Source of the DNA: CAZAQV01 sp964487255
Lineage (GTDB): Bacteria > Myxococcota_A > Polyangia > Polyangiales > CAZAQV01
Assembly: GCA_964487255.1 (NCBI GenBank)
Contig: CAZAQV010000001.1
Coordinates: 124,001-188,000, forward strand
Direction of reading: 5' to 3'
Length of the DNA stretch: 64,000 nucleotides
Part shown: one piece after another, positions 9,588 through 16,711 of the stretch
Position numbering within the stretch: the first letter of the stretch is position 1
How the letters are laid out: every line of letters begins with the position of its first letter
Made by a program: the position numbers and the translations under genes
The notes under the pieces: generated by a model
Database searches by the model: none
What the model was told of the DNA's origin: nothing
Seen by the model: only the letters and a program-made list of their open reading frames with translations

Positions 9588-11204
9588 ATGGGAATTAGAC
9601 AACCTTTGGTTTTGGACGAACGCGGTAGCAGCCAGCTCGGCTTGCTGACGATTGTGCTGACAGTGGGCGTGGTGGCGATTCCAGCGATCAGTGGACTTGG
9701 CGCGGCCAGCGAGGAGCTGATCGCCGACAAGAGCGCTGCAGACGCGGTCGCAATGGGCAATGCCAACTTCGCGGCCACCACGAGAGGAGACGCAGACCCC
9801 ACCGGTGCCGGCAAGCTCTCCCTCAAAGCAACGCCAACGCTCGAACTCAAGCCTGATGCACCAGCCGACGAGGCTCGTTACCCGAACGCGGAGATCACCT
9901 CAACGCCGAAGGGTGGACAAGGCTTCTGGGGTAGGCTCAAACTCGCAGCCGGCGACCCGCTTGGAGCCGTAGGAACGGGCGTGGGCCTGGTCGCATACGG
10001 GGCTCGCTTGACCGGCAACCTGCTATCGGCTGGGCTCGGCGCGGTCGGTGGCGCTAGTGCTACAGGAGCCGGCTGGTTTGCAGGCGGTTGGGCAGCTCTC
10101 GCTGCCCATACTTTGAACGCTGCGACACCTGGCTTCAATATTTCTGCGGACGCGGTTGGATCGGCAGTGGGCAGCGCGGTCAATGGCGCTCTTCGCTCTG
10201 CGGGACGAGCCGCTGGAACGCTCGTCAGCAAGCTAGGCGGCGCCTTCATCAACTTCGTAAGCGGCGTCGCACTCGGAGCCGGAACCCTCGTGGCTGCGGC
10301 TCCATACGCTGCAGGTGCCGCGCTCGAAGCGACGCTCGGCTCACTGATTCGTGGCGACGGTTTCAATCAGATCAGCGACCGTTTTGACTATTCCATGGGT
10401 GGCTTGCGCGCCGTTTTTGCTCGAGCGGGCGAAGCGTTTCGACAGGCTTATAGCGACGTCAAGGACCTTTTCGGCAGCGCCCAGCGAAAAGTTCGCGGCA
10501 TCGTGTCTTCCAAGTCAGCGAGCATCCCGGTGGACGATGCGCGTTTTGGTTATCCGGGCGCGGTTACCAAACTCGTCAAAACGGAAGGCCCCGAAGGCCC
10601 TTTAATGTTCCCTCGCTCAGAGTTCGCCAAGCAGAGCACGCCTCACAACACAAAAGCCACCTCTTGGTCAGCCGGCTCGGGACACTTGCTGGCCAGCGTG
10701 GCCGACGGAGCACTCCTCGACGCAAACGAAGTCGATTCGGTTGAGGGCAGCCTTTACTTAGAGGTCGCCAACAACGGCGGCTTACTCAACGTCAGCTATT
10801 CCGGAGATGCGGATGGATTGACCGCCCAGGTCACCTTGCTCGATGGTTCCGTTCGGCGCCAGTACGAGATCAGTGGCATCGCGTTCGGAGCCAATATGGA
10901 AGAGGTGATTCGTCGCGAGATGGAGCTTGCTTCCCTGGACTACCATGCACGTTGGGAAGAGACCATCGTCGCGGGCTCGGACACGCTCAAGGTTGAGTAC
11001 CTCGCCGAACACGAGGATGACCGCTTGTTCACTTGGCTTGACGGATCGATCACCACCAACGCGGGAAAAAGCTCGTTCGACGGAAACGCCACCAGTACCA
11101 CCGATCCACACGCCTTCAAGGTCCACGTCTTGCCCATCGCACGCGCCGCAGAAGCAGAGGTCACGACCAAGACCGAAGCGCGGAGCGGTCGCTTGGAGCG
11201 CTAA
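9588..11204 (+). CDS. Large anchored protein with Flp/TadE-like N-terminus
   Basis: A 538-aa protein of unknown function. ATG 9588 is chosen because GGGAG at 9576-9580 sits 7 nt upstream. The N-terminus is a short basic/polar head, then ERGSSQLG and a single hydrophobic helix of about 20 residues, as in Flp pilins and TadE/TadG proteins. Next comes a long Gly/Ala-rich, weakly hydrophobic stretch (about residues 120-260) and a soluble C-terminal domain ending in FKVHVLPIARAAEAE. That C-terminal signature recurs in the decayed fragment at 13508-13699. A possible sigma-54 promoter precedes it and a perfect 11-bp terminator follows, so it is a single-gene unit inside the lipid locus. Function is unknown; surface exposure is inferred. 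Confidence 0.65.
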   Translation: MGIRQPLVLDERGSSQLGLLTIVLTVGVVAIPAISGLGAASEELIADKSAADAVAMGNANFAATTRGDADPTGAGKLSLKATPTLELKPDAPADEARYPNAEITSTPKGGQGFWGRLKLAAGDPLGAVGTGVGLVAYGARLTGNLLSAGLGAVGGASATGAGWFAGGWAALAAHTLNAATPGFNISADAVGSAVGSAVNGALRSAGRAAGTLVSKLGGAFINFVSGVALGAGTLVAAAPYAAGAALEATLGSLIRGDGFNQISDRFDYSMGGLRAVFARAGEAFRQAYSDVKDLFGSAQRKVRGIVSSKSASIPVDDARFGYPGAVTKLVKTEGPEGPLMFPRSEFAKQSTPHNTKATSWSAGSGHLLASVADGALLDANEVDSVEGSLYLEVANNGGLLNVSYSGDADGLTAQVTLLDGSVRRQYEISGIAFGANMEEVIRREMELASLDYHARWEETIVAGSDTLKVEYLAEHEDDRLFTWLDGSITTNAGKSSFDGNATSTTDPHAFKVHVLPIARAAEAEVTTKTEARSGRLER

Positions 11205-11240
11205 CACCTCCCAGTTCCAACCTCATCCCAATCCCAACAA

Positions 11241-11282
11241 GCCCAGTCCGGACTCCCACATGCCGGACTGGGCATTTCCTTT
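11241..11282 (+). terminator. Intrinsic terminator after the anchored-protein gene
   Basis: A perfect 11-bp stem (11241-11251 with 11263-11273) encloses an 11-nt loop and is followed by ATTTCCTTT. It ends the 9588-11204 transcription unit and lies 35 bp before the acyl carrier protein gene. Confidence 0.8.
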
Positions 11283-11316
11283 GGAGGGCGAAACGATCTT
11301 GCGCTAAGCCTTCGGC

Positions 11317-11553
11317 ATGCCCAAGAGGTTGCACGACGAATTATTGGAGCTCGCCGCAAAACGTTTTTCCGTCGACGCATCCACCTTGACCGTTGAGGAC
11401 GATTTCTTCGACAAGCTTGGCATCAACTCGTACCAGGCCATGGACCTGCTCACCGAGATTGAGGATCACTACGACATCGAAGTGCCCGATTACGAGCTTC
11501 AGGGCGTCACGAGCTTCAAGGCCCTTGCCGAAGTCATCGCCCGCAGGCTCTAG
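11317..11553 (+). CDS. Acyl carrier protein
   Basis: A 78-aa acidic carrier protein of normal ACP length. The phosphopantetheine attachment serine is Ser38 in LGINSYQAMDLL, a variant of the usual DSL/DSI motif with Asn before the Ser. The EIEDHYDIEVPDYEL helix and loop that follow are typical of dedicated rather than housekeeping ACPs. It is not beside a fab operon; its neighbours are acyl ligases, reductases and a crotonase, so it probably carries the acyl chain or a special monomer for this locus. A phosphopantetheinyl transferase is not encoded in the window. Confidence 0.9.
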   Translation: MPKRLHDELLELAAKRFSVDASTLTVEDDFFDKLGINSYQAMDLLTEIEDHYDIEVPDYELQGVTSFKALAEVIARRL

Positions 11554-11666
11554 TAAGGCTGGCAACCAAGCTAGCGACCAAAAACGCTCAGCTCGACGGC
11601 CTCTCCAGCCGCCAACTGCATGCCGGACTTGAGGCGCGCTTCCATCGCACCATCAATATAGAGATC

Positions 11667-11792
11667 ATGGAGGAAAGTGGCCGTTTTTGGTGGCTACTCC
11701 TCTACCCGCCTTGCCCGTGGATCGGTCGGTTGACCCCCCTCCGGCACTCGCTTTGGCCAACAGCGACGTTCCGAGCTAAACCGGCTGGGTGA
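11667..11792 (+). CDS. Possible small ORF coupled to the downstream ligase
   Basis: An open frame of at least 41 codons ends with TGA at 11790-11792, overlapping the GTG start of the ligase at 11789 as GTGA. The frame is open further upstream to the end of the ACP gene, so it may start earlier at a non-ATG codon (for example CTG 11559). The peptide has a tryptophan/leucine-rich patch (RFWWLLLYPP) and matches no family I know. Support is the GTGA coupling and the otherwise unexplained 235-bp gap. It could equally be untranslated leader or the relic of a larger gene. Confidence 0.3.
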   Translation: MEESGRFWWLLLYPPCPWIGRLTPLRHSLWPTATFRAKPAG

Positions 11793-13507
11793 TCGACGGA
11801 ACACGAGCCAAGCACCTGGGCGAGTTTCTGCACGACGTTGCGGTTCAGTTCAAAGAGAACACCGCGCTCATCGAAGCGAGCCGCAAGCGGGAAACGACGC
11901 GCTTGCGTTACCTCCAATGGTGGCGCCGCGCGCAAGCCTACTGCGCGCACCTGAGGGCGTCCGGGGTCGAGCCTGGCGACCGCGTCGCGGTGATCTTGCC
12001 CAATCAAAGCGCCTATCCGATCGCGGCCGCCGGCGCCTTCTTCGCTGGCGCAACGGTCGTGCCCATCGACTACAAGCTCTTGCCAGCGGAGCAAGCCGCG
12101 TTGCTTCGCCATGCTGGACCCAAGGCACTCGTCACGGAGGGCGGGATCTGGCGTGCCCTGAACGCACTTGAAGGTGCCGCGTTCAATCCTCGCGCGTTTG
12201 CGCACGTTGCGCTCGTCGACACAAAAGACGCTTTGACGGCGAAGGTCCACGACTTTTCGCAGGTTGCTGCCGAGAGGCCACTCGCCTTCGAGGACGGCTT
12301 TGTCGCTGATCGCACGCGCGATGATATTGCAACGATCGTCTATTCGTCGGGCACGGGCGGTCGTCCCAAAGGCTGCATGCTCACCCACGGCAACTACTTG
12401 AGTCAGTATGAGAGCCTGATGTCGCTCTACCCGATCGGCGAAGACGATCGCTACTTCTCGATCCTACCCACCAATCACGCCATCGATTTCATGTGCGGTT
12501 TTATCGGTTCGTTCGGTTGCGGAGCCACGGTCGTGCATCAAAAGGCGCTTCGTCCTGAGTTTATTCGCTGGACCATGCAGCAATACGCCGTGACCCACAT
12601 GGCGGTCGTTCCGCTGTTGCTCGAAGCGTTTGAAAGAAACATCCGCGAGCAGCTCAATGAAACGACAGAGACGAAACGCTCTCTTTTCGAGGGTCTTCGC
12701 CAGCTCAATGCCTTGGTCACCAAAGATCGTGCAAAGCCCTGGCTCAGCCGACGCCTGCTCAAGCCGGTTCACGACGCTTTTGGGGGCAGCCTCCAGCTTC
12801 TGTTTTGCGGTGGAGCCTTTACAGACCGCAAGCGCGCCGAGTTCTTTTACTCACTCGGGATTCCGGTCGTGATCGGCTACGGTCTCACGGAGGCATGCAC
12901 CGTCGCGACCGTTCAAGACGTGCGTCCGTTCCGCGCCGACTCCGTAGGCCCGGCCGCGCCCGGCGTCGAATTGCGAATCTACGAACCAAACCAAGAAGGT
13001 GTGGGGGAGGTATGGATCAAGGGCCCGACGGTCATGAAGGGCTATCTGGACGAGCCCGAACTCACAGCGCAGACCTTCTGCGACGGCTGGCTCAAAACAG
13101 GGGATCTAGGCCGCATTGATGCATCCGGTCACCTGCACCTGGTGGGTCGAAGCAAAAACATGATCGTCACCGCGGGCGGCAAGAACGTGTACCCCGAGGA
13201 CGTCGAAACCAACTTCGAAGATCTTCCCTGCGATGGCTTCGCGGTCTACGCGAGCCAGTACTTGTGGAGCGGGGCTTCGCTGGACCAAGATCGCCTCATT
13301 GGCATCGCGCAAGGGGGCGACCCCGATACGCTGGTCGAAGAGGTGCGCCGCCGAAATCACCAGCTACCCGAACACAAGCGCATTTGGGGTTTGCTCGCAT
13401 GGTCCAACGAGTTTCCACGCACAGCGTCGATGAAGCTCAAGCGAAGCGCACTTGCCGACGCATTGCGTCATCACGCAAGCGGCGAGCAAGTCATGCCGGT
13501 GCGCTGA
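11789..13507 (+). CDS. Second AMP-dependent acyl ligase
   Basis: A 572-aa ANL-superfamily ligase. The P-loop is YSSGTGGRPKG near residue 188 (Gly in place of the common Ser/Thr), IGYGLTEACTV lies near 365, and the hinge region GWLKTGDLGRID with GRSKNMIVT follows. The terminal catalytic Lys is in TASMKLKR. It starts with GTG at 11789, overlapping the TGA of a possible small upstream ORF. It belongs to the same superfamily as the ligase at 5365 but is clearly divergent, so the locus has two acyl-activating enzymes, perhaps for different acids or for CoA versus ACP. The ACP gene 236 bp upstream is the obvious partner. Confidence 0.85.
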   Translation: MIDGTRAKHLGEFLHDVAVQFKENTALIEASRKRETTRLRYLQWWRRAQAYCAHLRASGVEPGDRVAVILPNQSAYPIAAAGAFFAGATVVPIDYKLLPAEQAALLRHAGPKALVTEGGIWRALNALEGAAFNPRAFAHVALVDTKDALTAKVHDFSQVAAERPLAFEDGFVADRTRDDIATIVYSSGTGGRPKGCMLTHGNYLSQYESLMSLYPIGEDDRYFSILPTNHAIDFMCGFIGSFGCGATVVHQKALRPEFIRWTMQQYAVTHMAVVPLLLEAFERNIREQLNETTETKRSLFEGLRQLNALVTKDRAKPWLSRRLLKPVHDAFGGSLQLLFCGGAFTDRKRAEFFYSLGIPVVIGYGLTEACTVATVQDVRPFRADSVGPAAPGVELRIYEPNQEGVGEVWIKGPTVMKGYLDEPELTAQTFCDGWLKTGDLGRIDASGHLHLVGRSKNMIVTAGGKNVYPEDVETNFEDLPCDGFAVYASQYLWSGASLDQDRLIGIAQGGDPDTLVEEVRRRNHQLPEHKRIWGLLAWSNEFPRTASMKLKRSALADALRHHASGEQVMPVR

Positions 13508-13699
13508 CTGTTCCGACTACAACGCAACGTGGGACGAAACGCTGGCGAGGCGAAGTTCTACGGTGATGCCTTCGCCGACGCCCCAAACTCGTTTCAAGTG
13601 CATACCGATCCCATTGCACGCGCGGCAGAGGCACGTGCCGAGTACTTCGATGCCCCTCACCATGGCTCCCCAGCCTACGGTGGGGGCATTCCGCAGTAG
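13508..13699 (+). pseudogene. Remnant C-terminus of an anchored-protein paralogue
   Basis: Reading on in the ligase frame after its stop gives about 63 codons ending at TAG 13697-13699. The translation contains FQVHTDPIARAAEARAEY, matching FKVHVLPIARAAEAE at the end of the 9588 gene, with further shared spots upstream (LF...NAG...F.G). There is no convincing start codon (one in-frame GTG at 13529 without a ribosome site) and no N-terminal anchor. I read it as the 3' remains of a third family member, deleted down to its tail. A short expressed peptide is the alternative. Confidence 0.55.
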
Positions 13700-13725
13700 A
13701 GCTTGAGGTGCTATGAGTCGGCGCG

Positions 13726-14643
13726 ATGGAACGTGCCGACAAATACGTTGTCATCGTCAATCCGAAGGCGGGCGAAGGACGGCTGGGTAAACGCGCACGC
13801 GCTCTGCTGGGCCGTTTGGAGGCCGACGGGCGGATCGAGCGCACCGAGTACACCACGGCGACAGGACACGCGAGCGAGCTCGCGAAGGCCGCGCTCGAAG
13901 GTGGCGCGCAGGCGCTGCTGGTCGCGGGCGGAGACGGCACCGTGCAGCAGGTCGTTCAAGGCATCATGGAACACGGCTCGCAAAAGCCCGTACGGCTCGC
14001 TATCTTACCTCTGGGGACGGGCAATTCGTTCCTGCGAGATTTCGGCGCACACGACTTCGATGTCGCACAGGCATCGCTGCTCGGGGACCAGACGACCCCT
14101 TGCGATGTGGTCGAGATCGAGCATGGGAGCGGAACGGTTTATTCGATCAATATCGTAAGCTTTGGCTTCACCTCGGAGGTCGGAGCACTGACCAACGACC
14201 GCTTCAAGTGGCTGGGCACGGCCGGCTACGCAGCAGCGGTTTTCACGTCGCTCGCCCGCCTCCATACGCATATGACGCGCTGCTCATTCGACGGCGGCGT
14301 TTTTGAAGACATCGAGCATATTTTTATTGCAGCTTGCAACTCTCGCTTCACCGGCGGCGCGATGATGATGGCGCCAGCTGCCTCGATTAATGACGGCAAG
14401 ATGAGTGTTGTAATCGCAAAACCCATGTCGCGCGTTCGCCTCCTGCGCACCTTTCCGAAGATCTACAGTGGAAAGCACGTTCGCGATGACGTCGTCGACA
14501 TACGCGAAGCTTCCGAAATCCGTTTCGACGATATGCCCGAGTGCGACATTATGATCGACGGCGAAATCCTTCGACTCAGGATGCGCGCACTGCGCGTCGT
14601 TCCTGCAGCGCTGCGTATCGTTCACCCCAGGGGCGCGTCATGA
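13726..14643 (+). CDS. Diacylglycerol kinase family lipid kinase (DagK/YegS-like)
   Basis: A 305-aa cytoplasmic lipid kinase of the DAGK catalytic family, which phosphorylates diacylglycerol or related lipids with ATP. It shows VNPKAGEGRLGK near residues 11-22, the nucleotide motif GGDGT at 68-72, and LPLGTGNSFLRDFG near 96-110, the standard order for this family. The length fits. It overlaps the downstream PlsC gene by ATGA at 14640-14643, so lipid phosphorylation and acylation are coupled. In context it probably returns a lipid made or released by this locus to the phosphatidic-acid pool; sphingosine- or glycolipid-type substrates are not excluded. Confidence 0.9.
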   Translation: MERADKYVVIVNPKAGEGRLGKRARALLGRLEADGRIERTEYTTATGHASELAKAALEGGAQALLVAGGDGTVQQVVQGIMEHGSQKPVRLAILPLGTGNSFLRDFGAHDFDVAQASLLGDQTTPCDVVEIEHGSGTVYSINIVSFGFTSEVGALTNDRFKWLGTAGYAAAVFTSLARLHTHMTRCSFDGGVFEDIEHIFIAACNSRFTGGAMMMAPAASINDGKMSVVIAKPMSRVRLLRTFPKIYSGKHVRDDVVDIREASEIRFDDMPECDIMIDGEILRLRMRALRVVPAALRIVHPRGAS

Positions 14644-15395
14644 GTAGCGAAAAAGAGCGTGCGCTGGACAAACTTGTTTCTGCCGGCCTCTGGGCAGCAG
14701 GTGTTTCGTGGCTCGTGCCAATGATGGGCGGCATGATGGCCGCGCAGACGGTTTTGCGCGCCGACCAGATCGAGTGGCTCAACCGCCTGTACTGCAAAGG
14801 ACAGCTCGCGCTGACGGGCAACAAATGGCACGCCGTCGTCGACCCGGCGATCGACCCCGATACGCCCTATATGTTCTGTCAGAACCACACCAACAACCTC
14901 GATCATGTTGCGATGTACAACGCGACGCCGCATTTCAAGCAGGGCATCGAGCTCGAAAAACACTTCAAGATACCGGTCTACGGTTGGTACATGAGGCAGC
15001 GCGGAACCATCCCCGTAAGACCGAAGGGTCCCGGAGCACGCGAAGCGCTGCGCGAAGGCATGCGCGCTGAAGTCGAACGCGGTCATTCGCTGCTCGTCTT
15101 TCCTGAAGGCACACGGACGCGGACAGGCCGCGTGGGGCCCTTTCGAACCGGTGTCATTCGCATCGCACGCGACCTTGGACTGCCGATCGTTCCGGTGGCC
15201 GTGACCGGCATGTTCGAGGTCATGCGCCCAAAGTCTCTGATGCTCCATCCAGGAAACGAAATCACGGTCTACTGCGAAGCCCCCATCGAGACAGCCGGCA
15301 TCACAGACGATAAAATCCCCGCCCTCGCTGAGCGCGTCCGCAGCGTGATCGCCGCACGCGTCGACGCGTACTATCGTTCGCTGGCTCTTCGCTAG
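14640..15395 (+). CDS. PlsC-type 1-acylglycerol-3-phosphate acyltransferase
   Basis: A 251-aa membrane-associated acyltransferase of the LPLAT family. The catalytic HX4D is His83-Asp88 (NHTNNLD). The glycerophosphate-binding block is FPEGTRTRTG at about 154-163, and VPVAVTG follows as in PlsC. A hydrophobic N-terminal segment at about 14-35 can anchor it to the inner membrane. The start ATG at 14640 overlaps the TGA of the lipid-kinase gene. The expected reaction is acyl transfer to sn-2 of lysophosphatidic acid, but an ether- or alkyl-type acceptor is possible given the reductases in this locus. The last codons (GGCTCTTCGCTAG) are repeated 25 bp downstream at the start of an intergenic repeat. 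Confidence 0.9.
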   Translation: MSSEKERALDKLVSAGLWAAGVSWLVPMMGGMMAAQTVLRADQIEWLNRLYCKGQLALTGNKWHAVVDPAIDPDTPYMFCQNHTNNLDHVAMYNATPHFKQGIELEKHFKIPVYGWYMRQRGTIPVRPKGPGAREALREGMRAEVERGHSLLVFPEGTRTRTGRVGPFRTGVIRIARDLGLPIVPVAVTGMFEVMRPKSLMLHPGNEITVYCEAPIETAGITDDKIPALAERVRSVIAARVDAYYRSLALR

Positions 15396-15396
15396 G

Positions 15397-15490
15397 GCTC
15401 TATTTATGGCTCTTCGCTAGCCTTTTCTCCAAAGCATTGATTTGCAAATAGCAAATCAGCTTTTCGAAAAGAGCACTCATCGCGGGAGTC
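15397..15490 (+). repeat. Intergenic palindromic repeat, copy A (divergent)
   Basis: It shares the 17-bp block TCTATTTATGGCTCTTC (15399-15415) with copy D at 35.0 kb, then has a hairpin GATTTGC-AAATA-GCAAATC and ends with ACTCATCGCG like the tails of copies B, C and D. It follows directly on the plsC stop. A 14-bp direct repeat (15382-15395 and 15407-15420) joins the gene end to the element. It is the most divergent of the four copies and the only one not between convergent genes. Confidence 0.6.
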
Positions 15491-15548
15491 TTTGCTCATT
15501 GCTAGGCTTTGACGCCGGACGGCCCTGAACCTAGGGTTCGGGCTCGCC

Positions 15549-15827
15549 ATGCCGCCCAGCCGAAAACAGCTCGAAGACTGGATCGCTCAGCTTGAGCGCG
15601 AACTCGAGGAGCTAGAGCGCTTCTGGAGCAAGCTTCCGCGCTGGTCGATCGCGGTCGCCATCGTTGCAGCACTGCTGTTGCCCTTCCGACCCATTTGGGG
15701 CGTCGTCGCGCTGCTCATCGGTCTTTCGTTCGTCGGGACCGCCGCGTGGATCCTCGGTGTGCGAAGACGCGAACATCGCGACGACATCGAGATCGCCAAG
15801 GAGCGATTGGAGCGTCTCCACCCATGA
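15549..15827 (+). CDS. Small coiled-coil membrane protein
   Basis: A 92-aa protein with a charged amphipathic helix at residues 5-27 (heptad Leu/Glu pattern), two hydrophobic segments at about 33-46 and 49-70 separated by a short PFRPIWG turn, and a charged C-terminal helix. Both termini are predicted on the same side, probably cytoplasmic. It matches no named family I recognise. It overlaps the next gene by ATGA at 15824-15827, so the two are made together. Base composition and codon use look like the neighbours. Confidence 0.7.
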   Translation: MPPSRKQLEDWIAQLERELEELERFWSKLPRWSIAVAIVAALLLPFRPIWGVVALLIGLSFVGTAAWILGVRRREHRDDIEIAKERLERLHP

Positions 15828-16348
15828 AGGCGCGTCTCACCGGCAAGCATTTTGTTCCTGTTTTTGTGCTCGTCATCCTGTTGCTCTCCGCAATCGGGCT
15901 CTGGCAGCGGCACGAGTCCGAGAAGCTTGAGATTCTTGCATCGCGTGTACTCGACGACGGGTCGTCGCTTCAACTCGCGCGGGCCGACGGCAAGACTTTT
16001 GAAGCGTACCTGGTGCTGGTCGATCAGGACGGCAACCCGCTTTGGCGCAAGGGCATCTACCGTAGCGTCGATCACACACTCGACGGAGCGACAGTCGGCG
16101 AGAAGATCATCACGTTTCGAGCTGCGGATACGCGAGGAAACTTCGAAACCTATGCCTTCGGTCGCAAGGATGGCGCCTTTCTCTGGCGTGGGGGTCGCAT
16201 CAAACAGGCTGCAGCAGTCGCGCGCCCAAGCGAGCGAAACGGCACGGAGCTCACCGAGTACTACGGACCGCCGGTCAACTTGCGGCTTCGGCTCTCCGCT
16301 CTCAATGGTGATGTTCTCGCACGCGACCCTTGGCCGAGCTCCAACTAG
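15824..16348 (+). CDS. Membrane-anchored periplasmic protein of unknown function
   Basis: A 174-aa protein with an N-terminal signal anchor (residues 9-27, hydrophobic, preceded by Lys/Arg/Lys) and a soluble beta-rich remainder. No cleavage site or lipobox is clear, so it is likely anchored facing the periplasm. The start ATG at 15824 is chosen for the overlap with the upstream stop. DGSSLQLARADG and DQDGNPLWRKGIYRS look like repeated beta-strand/turn units, but I cannot name the fold. It is followed by the tRNA-Phe promoter. Confidence 0.65.
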   Translation: MKARLTGKHFVPVFVLVILLLSAIGLWQRHESEKLEILASRVLDDGSSLQLARADGKTFEAYLVLVDQDGNPLWRKGIYRSVDHTLDGATVGEKIITFRAADTRGNFETYAFGRKDGAFLWRGGRIKQAAAVARPSERNGTELTEYYGPPVNLRLRLSALNGDVLARDPWPSSN

Positions 16349-16380
16349 GCTTTACCGAGCGCAGAATCATCACTTCTGGG

Positions 16381-16408
16381 TTGACAGGAAATACCCTCGG
16401 GCTATCGT
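16381..16408 (+). promoter_or_regulatory. Promoter of tRNA-Phe
   Basis: A perfect -35 box TTGACA at 16381-16386 is followed after 16 bp by TATCGT at 16403-16408. The spacing places the start about 15-17 bp before the tRNA at 16431. Confidence 0.6.
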
Positions 16409-16430
16409 CCCGGCCTTCGTTAGAAGGGTT

Positions 16431-16503
16431 GCCCGGATAGCTCAGTTGGTAGAGCAGAGGATTGAAAATCCTTGTGTCGATGGTTCAAGTCCGTCTCTGG
16501 GCA
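16431..16503 (+). tRNA. tRNA-Phe (anticodon GAA)
   Basis: The 73-nt sequence folds as a standard cloverleaf. The acceptor GCCCGGA pairs with TCTGGGC, the D-arm includes AGCTCAGTTGGTAGAGC, the anticodon stem-loop AGGATTGAAAATCCT carries GAA, and the T-arm contains GGTTCAAGTCC. The discriminator is A and CCA is not encoded. No integrase or att repeat lies beside it, so it is not visibly an island integration site here. Confidence 0.95.
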
Positions 16504-16711
16504 CTGCGAATGGGCTCTCCTCACTTGAAGGTGGGTGGAGCCCTGCACTTGCATAGAGACCGACAAAACCCTGTGATTCCAGGCCGAGCGCGATGCTCGA
16601 AAAGTGATCGCGCATCACAAACCGCAGGCAGCCATCGACAGTCAAACGGGTCGATCTGCGGCGGCGGAGCCGCTGACTCGTTTTTCGATGGGAACGATCT
16701 ATAGTTTAGCC

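Noticed and set aside
16431..16503. tRNA-Phe as an integration site of a genomic island
   Set aside because: No integrase, no repeat of the tRNA 3' end and no change of base use downstream.
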